Assembly: GCA_046153945.1 (NCBI GenBank)
Contig: JBJXFF010000146.1
Location: forward strand, 1 to 64,000
DNA length: 64,000 nucleotides
Direction of reading: 5' to 3'
From: SXOA01 sp046153945
GTDB lineage: Bacteria > Planctomycetota > Planctomycetia > Pirellulales > Pirellulaceae
In this document: piece by piece, positions 9,072 to 16,933 of the stretch
Layout: every line of letters begins with the position of its first letter
Position numbering within the stretch: the stretch's first letter is position 1
Position numbers and translations under genes: made by a program
Notes under the pieces: generated by a model
Databases searched by the model: none
What the model saw: only the letters and a program-made list of their open reading frames with translations
What the model was told of the DNA's origin: nothing

Positions 9072-10793
9072 ATGGAAGCCGGCGAAATCCTAATCAAGAG
9101 CGGCCTGCTGGATCGTCAGCAACTAGATCGCTCGCGCACTCAGGCCAATGGCCATTGCGACGGACTTCGACTGATCGAATCCGCCGTTAACCTTGGCTAT
9201 GTCTCCGAGGAACAAGCCCTCAAGGCCGTCGGCAATGCGGTCGGCCTGGAATACATCGATTTGGCGGAGGCCAATGTCGATTTGACCCTGCTCAAAATCT
9301 TCCCGCAGAAGCTGATTCACCGTCAGACACTATTTCCTATCTCGCGGCAGAATGGCCAACTCGTTGTCGCAACGAGTGATCCCTTCGATCTTTACCCGTT
9401 GGACGAAGTCAGTGCCGCGACCGGTCTGTCGGTCCTGCCTGTTCTCGCCGGCCGCGCCGATATCGCCAAGCTGATCAAGCGTCATCTCGGCGTCGGCAGC
9501 GAAACAGTCGATGGCCTCGTCGCCGCGGCCGGCGAAAAAGAAGAGGGTGTCGAGCTCCTCAGCGACATCGAAACGGACGGTTCCGAACTTTCGGAAATGG
9601 CGCAGGAAGCCTCCGTAGTTCGGCTGGTCAATGAAATTCTGCTCGAGGCGATCGAGTCGCGAGCCAGCGACGTGCATATCGAATCGCAGCAATCGGGCAT
9701 CGCCATTCGTTACCGCATCGACGGCATGCTGCAAACCCAGCCGGCACCCGCCGAGATCAACCGCTTCCAAGCCGCCATCATCAGCCGACTCAAGATCATG
9801 GCGCGGCTGAATATTGCCGAAAAGCGCCTCCCCCAAGACGGCCGCATGAAGCTCCGCGTCTCCGGCCGCGAGGTGGATATCCGCGTTTCGATCATCCCGA
9901 TGATCAACGGCGAAGGTCTGGTCCTCCGCATCCTCGATAAAGGGGCGATGGTCTTCGACCTCCGCAAGATCGGCATGGAGGAAGACACTTACCAGGTCTT
10001 CCGTCAGCTCATCGATATGCCGCACGGCATTGTACTGGTCACGGGTCCAACCGGCTCCGGAAAAACGACCACGCTTTACAGTTCGCTGATTGAAATCAAT
10101 CAGCCGGACGTCAAAATCATCACCACGGAAGATCCGGTTGAATACCAACTGGAAGGAATCAATCAGATTCAGGTCCATGCCAAAATTGGCCTGACCTTCG
10201 GTGCTTCTCTCCGCAGCATCCTGCGGCATGACCCGGATATTGTTCTCGTCGGCGAAATTCGCGACTTGGAAACGGCTGAAAATGCTATTCAAGCTTCCCT
10301 CACGGGTCATTTGGTGTTCAGCACGCTGCACACCAATGACGCCGCTAGCGCTTACACGCGGCTTGTGGACATGGGGGTGGAGCCTTTCCTCGTCGCCAGC
10401 ACGGTGGAAGGGGTCATGGCCCAGCGGCTTGTCCGCCGCCTGTGCGAGAAATGCAAAGCGAAGTGGAGCCCGAAGAAGGAAGAAGTTCCCGGCGATTTCC
10501 CCTGGGACAAATTCACGGGCGAACTCTACAAGTCCGTCGGTTGCCGCGAATGTCGCAATACGGGGTATCGCGGGCGCATGGGTATTTACGAGCTCATGGT
10601 GACGACCAACGAAATTCGGGAACTGGCCAACGACCGGGTCAGCAGTTGGAAGCTCATGCAGTGTGCGGTGGAGCAAGGGATGTTGTCGTTGCGGCAGGAT
10701 GGCTGGCGAAAAGTTCTCAAGGGCACGACCAGCGTGGAAGAAGTGGTCCGCGCCGCCAAGGCCGACCATACCCTTCTGCTTAAGAAGAAGTAG
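9072..10793 (+). CDS. gspE: type II secretion ATPase GspE
   Basis: Cytoplasmic AAA-type ATPase that drives pseudopilus assembly; PilB is the type IV pilus counterpart. The 573-residue protein has an N-terminal GspE_N (MshEN-like) domain with LLKIFPQKLIHRQTLFPI (about 75-95), and a NTPase core with Walker A GPTGSGKTT at 325-333. The Asp box VEYQLEGINQIQV follows, then Walker B ILRHDPDIVLVGEIRD and the His box GHLVFSTLHTNDA. The C-terminal zinc element CEKC (458, 461) and CREC (491, 494) is intact. It is the first gene of the secretion locus; gspF follows 15 bases later. Distinguishing T2SS from pilus use rests on the pseudopilins and secretin downstream. Confidence 0.95.
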   Translation: MEAGEILIKSGLLDRQQLDRSRTQANGHCDGLRLIESAVNLGYVSEEQALKAVGNAVGLEYIDLAEANVDLTLLKIFPQKLIHRQTLFPISRQNGQLVVATSDPFDLYPLDEVSAATGLSVLPVLAGRADIAKLIKRHLGVGSETVDGLVAAAGEKEEGVELLSDIETDGSELSEMAQEASVVRLVNEILLEAIESRASDVHIESQQSGIAIRYRIDGMLQTQPAPAEINRFQAAIISRLKIMARLNIAEKRLPQDGRMKLRVSGREVDIRVSIIPMINGEGLVLRILDKGAMVFDLRKIGMEEDTYQVFRQLIDMPHGIVLVTGPTGSGKTTTLYSSLIEINQPDVKIITTEDPVEYQLEGINQIQVHAKIGLTFGASLRSILRHDPDIVLVGEIRDLETAENAIQASLTGHLVFSTLHTNDAASAYTRLVDMGVEPFLVASTVEGVMAQRLVRRLCEKCKAKWSPKKEEVPGDFPWDKFTGELYKSVGCRECRNTGYRGRMGIYELMVTTNEIRELANDRVSSWKLMQCAVEQGMLSLRQDGWRKVLKGTTSVEEVVRAAKADHTLLLKKK

Positions 10794-10808
10794 CACCCTT
10801 ACCCTGCC

Positions 10809-12014
10809 ATGCCTGATTTCGCCTTTACCGCCCGCGACCTGACCGGCCAGAAAGTGACCGGCTTCATATCCGCAACAACGGATCGGGAAGTCCTGTCCGT
10901 TCTGGAAGGTCGCTCGCTCTTTCCCGTCGAAATCAAAGCCGGCAAGGCCGTGATTGTTCCGGGTGCCAATCTGCGGGTCAGCGGCCAGACCATGGCCGTG
11001 CTTTATTCGCAGCTCGCCTCTCTGCTCCGCAGCGGCGTGCCGCTGATGCGTTCCCTGACGGTGCTTCGCGAGCAGACCTCGAATAAGAGACTAAAAGTCA
11101 TTCTGGAAGATGTCTCCAGACGAGTGGAAGACGGAACTTCCCTTGGAGAGGCGATGGCTCGGTATCCGCGCGCCTTCAGCGAAATGGCCGTCAACATGGT
11201 TCGCGCCGGAGCCGAAGGCGGCTTTCTGGAAGATGCGCTCGAACGAGTGGCGACTTTCACCGAGACGGCTGAGGATCTCAAGGGAAAAACCGCCAGTGCG
11301 ATGGCGTACCCGATCATATTGGGGACCGTCGGGACGATTGTTGTTACTGTGCTAATTGTGTTCTTCGTTCCCAAGTTTGCCATTATGTTCGAACGCCTGC
11401 GGGCGCGGGGCGAACTCCCCGCCGTCACCGACTGGCTGCTGTTCGTCAGCGACGTCGGCCGTCATTACGGCATTTTCATTCTGGCGGGCGCGGCGGCCCT
11501 CGGGACCTGGCTCTACTTACAAGTGCAAAAGCCGGAGGGACGCCGCAAGGCGGACTGGCTCAAGATCAAAATGCCGTTGGCGGGCCCAATTTTTCAAAGC
11601 TTCGCCGTCGCCCGCTTCTGCCGCGTCCTGGGGACCCTGCTCCACAACGGCGTTCCCATTTTGAAGGCACTTGAAATCAGTCGCGAAGCGGCTGGCAATA
11701 AGGTGTTGTCGCAGGCGATTGCGGATGCGTCCGAGAATATTTCGTCCGGGCAGTCGCTCGCCAAGCCGCTCGCCGCCAGCGGGCATTTCCCCAAGATTGT
11801 GGTAGAAATGATCTCCGTGGCGGAAGAGTCGAATACCCTGGATAAGGTCCTGGTCGAACTGGCCGATGGACTGGAGAAGCGAACTACGCGGCAACTCGAC
11901 TTGATGGTCCGCCTGCTCGAACCCTTGATGCTCGTGATCCTGGCGGGCGTCATCCTGGTTGTCGTTATCGCCCTGCTTGTGCCAGTTATCCGGATGAGTC
12001 AGACGCTGGGGTAA
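10809..12014 (+). CDS. gspF: type II secretion inner-membrane platform protein GspF
   Basis: A 401-residue polytopic protein that couples GspE to the pseudopilus. It has the usual N-terminal segment FAFTARDLTGQKVTGFI and two repeats of the T2SSF domain. The first contains LASLLRSGVPLMRSL and MVRAGAEGGFLEDALERVA (about 65-190); the second contains RVLGTLLHNGVPILKALEISREAAGN and MISVAEESNTLDKVL (about 265-385). Three hydrophobic segments are visible near 160-185, 210-230 and 372-395. Length matches GspF/PilC. The following 209 bases carry a promoter-like TATAAT and a hairpin, so the pseudopilin genes may have their own transcription start. Confidence 0.95.
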   Translation: MPDFAFTARDLTGQKVTGFISATTDREVLSVLEGRSLFPVEIKAGKAVIVPGANLRVSGQTMAVLYSQLASLLRSGVPLMRSLTVLREQTSNKRLKVILEDVSRRVEDGTSLGEAMARYPRAFSEMAVNMVRAGAEGGFLEDALERVATFTETAEDLKGKTASAMAYPIILGTVGTIVVTVLIVFFVPKFAIMFERLRARGELPAVTDWLLFVSDVGRHYGIFILAGAAALGTWLYLQVQKPEGRRKADWLKIKMPLAGPIFQSFAVARFCRVLGTLLHNGVPILKALEISREAAGNKVLSQAIADASENISSGQSLAKPLAASGHFPKIVVEMISVAEESNTLDKVLVELADGLEKRTTRQLDLMVRLLEPLMLVILAGVILVVVIALLVPVIRMSQTLG

Positions 12015-12112
12015 TTCCGTGTTTCCCGGAGGCCAGCTTGGGAGAGGGCCACCTCAGGCTACGCCTCGAATTGGTGCCCCGAGACTATGCCCCAGCAGGG
12101 CCTGGGACCAAG

Positions 12113-12118
12113 TATAAT
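12113..12118 (+). promoter_or_regulatory. possible -10 element before gspG
   Basis: A perfect TATAAT lies 106 bases before the gspG start in the only sizeable gap of the secretion locus. No convincing TTGACA-like -35 is seen 17 bases upstream, so the call is weak. Confidence 0.3.
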
Positions 12119-12161
12119 GATGATGAAAGCGCAGTATTTTTGCAAAACAAACCCCCTGCTG

Positions 12162-12186
12162 GCGGGTTGATAATAGGGTAACCCGC
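12162..12186 (+). other. stem-loop in the gspG leader
   Basis: GCGGGTT at 12162-12168 pairs with AACCCGC at 12180-12186, giving a 7-bp stem with an 11-base loop, 38 bases before the gspG ATG. It could protect or regulate the mRNA of the major pseudopilin; there is no T tract to suggest termination. Confidence 0.4.
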
Positions 12187-12223
12187 AGCAACTTAAGCCA
12201 CTGTTTCGATAAGGGAGTTAGAG

Positions 12224-12658
12224 ATGTCCAAGAAAATCAATCGTCGCCGCCGTCGCGGCTTTACCCTGATGGAAATCCTGTTGGTGCTGGCGATCCTGGT
12301 TGTCCTGGGATCGCTCGTTACGTTCGGCTATGTCCAAATCAAGCGGAACGCGGATATGGACTCCGCCAAGACTCAAATCCGCATGTTTGATCAGGCAATC
12401 GGCATGTATCGGCTGGATGTGGGGAAATTCCCATCGGGCGATCAAGGTTTGGAGTCACTTCGTCTTCAGCCGCCAGATGCCCCGGCCAACAAGTGGCGTG
12501 GACCGTACATCGCTGTCGAAATTCCAATGGATCCCTGGGGCAACGCGTACCAATACCAGGAGATGACAGATTCCCTGAACCAGCCTTCCTTCGAGGTGAT
12601 GTCGAACGGCCCCGACGGCGCGAACGGCACTCCTGATGACGTGCGGATTCCCAAGTAG
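12224..12658 (+). CDS. gspG: major pseudopilin GspG
   Basis: The 144-residue major pseudopilin that polymerises in the periplasm to push substrates through the secretin. A short basic leader (SKKINRRRRRG) precedes the prepilin cleavage site G|FTLMEILLVLAILVVLGSLV, with Glu at +5 of the mature protein. The C-terminal half has the GspG hallmarks: FPSGDQGLESL, GPYI, IPMDPWGNAYQY and the calcium-site-like SNGPDGANGTPDDV. GAGTTAGAG precedes the ATG. Cleavage and methylation need a prepilin peptidase, which is not in this window. Confidence 0.95.
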   Translation: MSKKINRRRRRGFTLMEILLVLAILVVLGSLVTFGYVQIKRNADMDSAKTQIRMFDQAIGMYRLDVGKFPSGDQGLESLRLQPPDAPANKWRGPYIAVEIPMDPWGNAYQYQEMTDSLNQPSFEVMSNGPDGANGTPDDVRIPK

Positions 12659-12666
12659 TCTCTTCA

Positions 12667-12734
12667 CTGAGACGTCGCGTCCACGCGATGTGTGATTCAC
12701 CGCGACCAGTCACCGCGTGGACGCGGCGCCTCAG
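12667..12734. repeat. 21-bp inverted repeat between gspG and the GspH-like gene
   Basis: The arm at 12667-12687 (containing CGCGTCCACGCG) pairs with 12714-12734 (containing CGCGTGGACGCG) over 21 bp with one mismatch and one G-T wobble, leaving a 26-base loop. It begins 8 bases after the gspG stop and runs over the GTG candidate start of the next gene. It resembles a REP-type dispersed palindrome and could stabilise the gspG transcript. Confidence 0.75.
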
Positions 12735-12746
12735 CTTGAGAATGCG

Positions 12747-13367
12747 ATGCCTCGGACCCTTCCAGCTCGAACCTTGCGGCGTGCCTTCACGCTGATGGAG
12801 ATGTTGCTTGTCCTGGCAATTCTGATTGTGCTCGCTGCCGTGGCCACGCCGGTTTTTTATCGCTCGGTTCGAGATGCAACATTGCGGAGTGCCGGGGAGC
12901 AGGTTCGGACAGAATGGAACAAAGCCCATATCAAAGCGATGAAGAGCGGGCAGATCCAGGTCTTTCGTTTTCAGCCCGACGGACGCAAGTATCAGATCGA
13001 GCCGTACGCAGCGGCCGATGACACTTTGGATGCGGCTAGCAGCGTTAACACTTTTGCAACGCCTCACACCCCTACCTCCACCGACGACCCCAATAGCCGC
13101 TTTCAATTGCCCGAAGGGATCAAATTCTTGGAGGGTATGACTGCCGAGGAAGAGCGCGCCAAGGCTGTTGAAGAGGCAATGGGCAGCAGCGGCGGAGGAG
13201 CCTGGTCGAGGCCGATTCTTTTCTATCCCGACGGGGTTAGTTCCGACGCTTGGCTGGTAGTTGCCGACGAGCATAACTCGGCTATTCGGGTAGAACTGCG
13301 CGGTCTGACGGGTTTGGCGGTGATTGGTGACCTTACGACCCCGGCCGAAGCCCAAGAACCGAAGTAA
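12747..13367 (+). CDS. minor pseudopilin, GspH-like
   Basis: A type II secretion minor pseudopilin. The cleavage region reads RRAFTLMEMLLVLAILIVLAAVATPVF, with Glu at +5, but the residue before the cut is Ala rather than the usual Gly. The remainder has the GspH-like pattern LRSAGEQVRTEWNKAHIKAMKSGQIQVFRFQP, where GspH proteins have their first beta strands. The length from ATG 12747 is 206 residues; a GTG at 12717 would add 10 residues, but it lies within the strong inverted repeat, so the ATG is preferred. It sits in order between gspG and the GspI-like gene. The C-terminal stretch is rich in Glu/Pro and less conserved. Confidence 0.8.
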   Translation: MPRTLPARTLRRAFTLMEMLLVLAILIVLAAVATPVFYRSVRDATLRSAGEQVRTEWNKAHIKAMKSGQIQVFRFQPDGRKYQIEPYAAADDTLDAASSVNTFATPHTPTSTDDPNSRFQLPEGIKFLEGMTAEEERAKAVEEAMGSSGGGAWSRPILFYPDGVSSDAWLVVADEHNSAIRVELRGLTGLAVIGDLTTPAEAQEPK

Positions 13368-13376
13368 AATTGCGTT

Positions 13377-13958
13377 ATGCCCATGTCGCGGATTCCCCAG
13401 CATCGAAAACGCCGCCGCCGAGGCTTGACCCTGATGGAGGTCATGCTGGCGATTGCCATTTTTGGACTGGCCCTCGTTGCAATTGGGGAACTCATTCGCA
13501 TCGGCTCTGTGAGCGCTGCCGCGGCCAGAGATTTAACGGAAGGCCAGCGGCTGTGCAACAACGTGATGGCGGAAGTGGGGGCCGGGATCATCCCGCCCGA
13601 ATCGAGCACCGAGACACCCATTGAGGGTTCTACCGATTGGTTTTACACCATCGAGTCCCAGCCGCTCGACGAACAGGAAGGGATGCTGCGAGTGTCGGTC
13701 ACCGTCCAGCAGGACCCGGCACAATTCATCAAGCCAGCCAATTTCACGCTCGTCCGCTGGATGACCGATCCCGCCGCCACGGAAGCAGCCAAAGCAGAAG
13801 CCGCCGCCGCGTCAGAGGCGGAAACCAGCTCCGCTGGCACCACAAGTAGTAGCGGCACAACCAGCAGCGGAGGCGCAGCCAGCGGCAGCAGCCCGTCGGG
13901 CAGCGGTTCAGGCGGGAGCGGCGGCACTACGAAGACAGGAGGTTCCAGTGGCAGCTAA
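13377..13958 (+). CDS. minor pseudopilin, GspI-like, with Ser/Gly-rich tail
   Basis: A 193-residue pseudopilin. The Arg-rich leader RKRRRRG precedes LTLMEVMLAIAIFGLALVAIGE, with Glu at +5. The next 100 residues keep the GspI pattern, including GQRLCNNVMAEV and WFYTIESQPLDEQEGMLRVSVTV. After about residue 140 the protein turns into Ala/Glu- and then Ser/Gly/Thr-rich low-complexity sequence to the end, which is longer than a normal GspI (about 120-130 residues). It starts 9 bases after the previous stop and overlaps the next gene by 11 bases. The tail may be a flexible surface linker; this is inference. Confidence 0.8.
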   Translation: MPMSRIPQHRKRRRRGLTLMEVMLAIAIFGLALVAIGELIRIGSVSAAAARDLTEGQRLCNNVMAEVGAGIIPPESSTETPIEGSTDWFYTIESQPLDEQEGMLRVSVTVQQDPAQFIKPANFTLVRWMTDPAATEAAKAEAAAASEAETSSAGTTSSSGTTSSGGAASGSSPSGSGSGGSGGTTKTGGSSGS

Positions 13959-15345
13959 GCTCACCGCGCGTCGCGTCGGCGTCACCTTGCTCGAACTAAT
14001 CCTCGCCCTGGGCCTCTCGGTAATTCTGTTGTTCGCAGTGTCCATGGCGCTGCGGCTCTATTGGCGTTCGTTCGACACTAAGCGGACGAATGTTGAGCAG
14101 GCGCACCTGGCCCGCGCCTTGCTGCGAAAAATAGAAGATGACCTCCGCAGCGCCATTCAGTTTACGCCGGTGGACTTGAGCGGGCTGGAATCGATGACCA
14201 GTGCCAGCAGTTTGGCCGGGGCCGTGGCGGGAATGACGAGCTCTGGTTCTTCCGGCGCGACTGCCGGTGGGAGTTCCACGGGGGGCGCGGGCTCCACCAC
14301 GGGTAATGCTACCGGAAGCTCTCCGTCCGCCGGCGCATCCGGTGGTTCAACGGCAACTCAATCGTCTGGCGGACAAGGTTCGAGCGGCGCTGCGGCAACT
14401 TCCGGCGGTTCGAAAACGGGCTCGACGACAACGGGTGGTTCGGCTGCCTCACCATCCACGGGCGGCGCGGCAACCAGTGGCGGAGTCGGGACCTCGGGAC
14501 AGGCCGCCAGCGGCGAATCGACCGCCACGGAAACTACCGAAGACATTCCCCCGGCCGTCATCGGCCTGTACGGCAGTGCCTACCAGTTGCAGTTCGACGT
14601 GAGCCGTCTGCCTCGCGTGGATGAATACGGCAGTGGCAACCCGGCAAGCATGGTGCAGATTCCCAGCGACATCAAGACGCTCACCTACTATGTCAGGGGC
14701 GAAACGTCCCAGGGTAGCGGCACCATCAGCACGTTCGGCAGCGGCAGTTCTAGCAGCACTCCCCCTACTGGGAGTTCTGAACCCAGCACCAGCGGGCAGG
14801 GACGCGGACTGATGCGGCTGGAAATGGACCGGGCGGTGAGCGCCTATAGCGAAAGCAACGGCTCTGCATCTTCCGGCTATGACGGGGCCAAGCTTTTGGC
14901 CGACGAGGTGACTAGCATCGCCTTTCGTTATTGGGACGGCACCGCCTGGGTGAGCGACTGGAACTCAGACGAAATGGGGGGGCTGCCGCTGGCCGTCGAA
15001 ATTGTCATGACGATGGCCGATTCGAACGCCGAATCCGCGAGCGGCCCGCCGGTTCAGAATTTTGGTGCGTCCGCAATGTCCAGCACCGAGCCGACCTACC
15101 GGATGGTCGTAAGTCTCCCCACCGCCAGCTTGCCACCTCCCGTGGAAGAGCCGGCCGAAGGGGATGCAGCCGCAACTGGAACAACAACAGCTACGGGGTC
15201 CACCGGCACCAGCGGATCCCCCAGCGGCAGCGGAGCTACCGGCGCAAGCGGCAGCACATCCAGCAAAAGCAGCGGCGGCTCGTCGGGTGCCAGCAGCGGT
15301 TCCAGTTCCACCTATGGCACCGGCAGCAAGACGGGGTCCAAATGA
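13948..15345 (+). CDS. minor pseudopilin, GspJ-like, with two Ser/Gly/Thr-rich insertions
   Basis: The start is GTG at 13948, decided by a perfect AGGAGG at 13937-13942, and it lies inside the end of the preceding gene. Leader and cleavage site read RRVGVTLLELILALGLSVILLFAVS, with Glu at +5. GspJ-like features are the long helix ending QAHLARALLRKIEDDLRSAI and, later, RLEMDRA, LADEVTSIAFRYWDGTAWVSDW and LPLAVEIVMTM. Two low-complexity Ser/Gly/Thr/Ala blocks (about residues 88-195 and 395-465) swell the protein to 465 residues, about twice the usual size. The same composition is seen in the tail of the adjacent GspI-like protein, suggesting expansion of simple repeats shared by the pseudopilus tip. 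Confidence 0.8.
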   Translation: MAAKLTARRVGVTLLELILALGLSVILLFAVSMALRLYWRSFDTKRTNVEQAHLARALLRKIEDDLRSAIQFTPVDLSGLESMTSASSLAGAVAGMTSSGSSGATAGGSSTGGAGSTTGNATGSSPSAGASGGSTATQSSGGQGSSGAAATSGGSKTGSTTTGGSAASPSTGGAATSGGVGTSGQAASGESTATETTEDIPPAVIGLYGSAYQLQFDVSRLPRVDEYGSGNPASMVQIPSDIKTLTYYVRGETSQGSGTISTFGSGSSSSTPPTGSSEPSTSGQGRGLMRLEMDRAVSAYSESNGSASSGYDGAKLLADEVTSIAFRYWDGTAWVSDWNSDEMGGLPLAVEIVMTMADSNAESASGPPVQNFGASAMSSTEPTYRMVVSLPTASLPPPVEEPAEGDAAATGTTTATGSTGTSGSPSGSGATGASGSTSSKSSGGSSGASSGSSSTYGTGSKTGSK

Positions 15346-16892
15346 ACAAGCTTACTCGTCGCCGAGGATTCGTCCTCATCGTCGTGCTGATTGTCGTCGT
15401 CCTGCTTTCGCTGGGGGCGTATTCTTTTTCGGATTTGATGATCACGCACCAAGAATCGGCGCAGCTCTGCGGCACTCAATTGCAAACGCGGCTGCTGGTC
15501 GATTCCGGAGTCGATTTTGCCAAGGCTTTTTTTGCCAAGAACGAAGCCACTCGCACCGACGCCGGGGGTATTTTTGAAAACCCCGACATGTTCCGCGCTC
15601 GAACGGTAATGGATGATGAAAACCCCGAGCTTCGTGGCAGCTTCACGATCCTCTCGCCCAACTTGGATGACGAAGGAAACCTGGGCGGGGTCCGATACGG
15701 ATTTGAAGACGAGTCGACTCGCCTGAATCTCAGCACGATCATGACTCTCGAAAACACTCTGCCCGGCAGTGGCCAAAGCCTGCTCATGGCTCTGCCGGAA
15801 ATGACCGAGGAAGTAGCGGACGCGATTCTGGATTGGCTTGATGAAGACGACGAGGCCCGCGAGCTTGGTGCGGAAGTTTCCTACTATTCCGGTCTTTCTC
15901 CTCCCTACGCACCGAAGAACGGGCCGCTGGAAACCGTGGAAGAGCTGCTCCTCGTTCGCGGGGTCACGCCGCAACTTCTGTTTGGCATGGACACGAATCG
16001 CAACGGCATGATCGACCCGCACGAAGCGTCGGGGGATGGAAAGGCGGGGCAATCCACATCCGCGGGAGTGAGCGAACGGGGCTGGTCCGCCTATCTCACG
16101 CTGTTCAGCTTGGAGGCAAATTTGAATGCGATGAGTGAGAAGCGAGTCTTCCTGAATGTGGAAGACATGACGCAGCTCAATACCGAATTGACCGACGCTG
16201 GACTCAATGCCGAGTGGGCCACCTTTATCGTCGCCTATCGGCAAAGTGGACCTTACACCGGCACCAACCAGGCACAACTCGGAGTAACGGGAGAATTGGA
16301 CCTGACCAAAAAGGGAGCCACGAAGATCAATCAACTGCTCGATCTGATTGGCGCGAAGGTGCAAGTCACCTTCAAAGGTTCGTCAACACCGACGGTGATC
16401 GACTCGCCGTTTTCCAAAGAAATTGGGGCCATGGGGCTGTACCTCCCCGTGATGATGGACAAATTGACCATCAACGAGGCGACCACGATTCCCGGGCGGA
16501 TCAACATTAATCAGGCCTCCGTCACAATTCTGAAAGGGATTCCCGGCATGACGGAAGAAATTGCCAACGAGATCCTCAGCCGCCGCGAATACGAGCCCAG
16601 TGATGAAAAGCTCAACCATCGTCACGAAACCTGGATCATGGCCGAGGCGATTGTCACTTTGGACGAAATGCGGTCACTAATGCCGTACATCTGCGGTGGT
16701 GGGGACGTCTACCGGGCCCAGGTGGTGGGGTATTTCCAGGGGGGGCAGGCAGCTTCTCGAGCGGAAGTGATATTTGACGCTTCAACCACGACCCCCCGCG
16801 TATTATTGTGGAGAGATACCAGCCACCTCGGTCGGGGCTTCGCCCTGGAAACCCTGGGGGTAGATTTTTCGGAATCGTCTGGATCCAAGTAG
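15342..16892 (+). CDS. gspK: minor pseudopilin GspK
   Basis: Tip pseudopilin of the type II secretion machine, 516 residues from ATG 15342, which overlaps the upstream stop as ATGA. The leader RRRG is followed by FVLIVVLIVVVLLSLGAYSF; the usual Glu at +5 is absent, as expected for GspK. Downstream are the large GspK domain features: SAQLCGTQLQTRLLVDSGVDFAKAFF, YGFEDESTRLNLSTI, MTEEVADAILDWLDEDDE and a helix-hairpin-helix-like ININQASVTILKGIPGMTEEIANEIL that matches the SAM-like domain. It is longer than typical GspK (about 330) because of extra sequence around residues 210-330. It follows the GspI/J-like genes in the expected order. Confidence 0.88.
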   Translation: MNKLTRRRGFVLIVVLIVVVLLSLGAYSFSDLMITHQESAQLCGTQLQTRLLVDSGVDFAKAFFAKNEATRTDAGGIFENPDMFRARTVMDDENPELRGSFTILSPNLDDEGNLGGVRYGFEDESTRLNLSTIMTLENTLPGSGQSLLMALPEMTEEVADAILDWLDEDDEARELGAEVSYYSGLSPPYAPKNGPLETVEELLLVRGVTPQLLFGMDTNRNGMIDPHEASGDGKAGQSTSAGVSERGWSAYLTLFSLEANLNAMSEKRVFLNVEDMTQLNTELTDAGLNAEWATFIVAYRQSGPYTGTNQAQLGVTGELDLTKKGATKINQLLDLIGAKVQVTFKGSSTPTVIDSPFSKEIGAMGLYLPVMMDKLTINEATTIPGRININQASVTILKGIPGMTEEIANEILSRREYEPSDEKLNHRHETWIMAEAIVTLDEMRSLMPYICGGGDVYRAQVVGYFQGGQAASRAEVIFDASTTTPRVLLWRDTSHLGRGFALETLGVDFSESSGSK

Positions 16893-16933
16893 TCCCTTCC
16901 CCCATTGGTAATAAGTCATTTAAGAATTTCCTT

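Noticed and set aside
14931..15341. Upstream extension of the GspK frame
   Set aside because: It overlaps the GspJ-like coding region in another frame; the prepilin leader starts only at ATG 15342.
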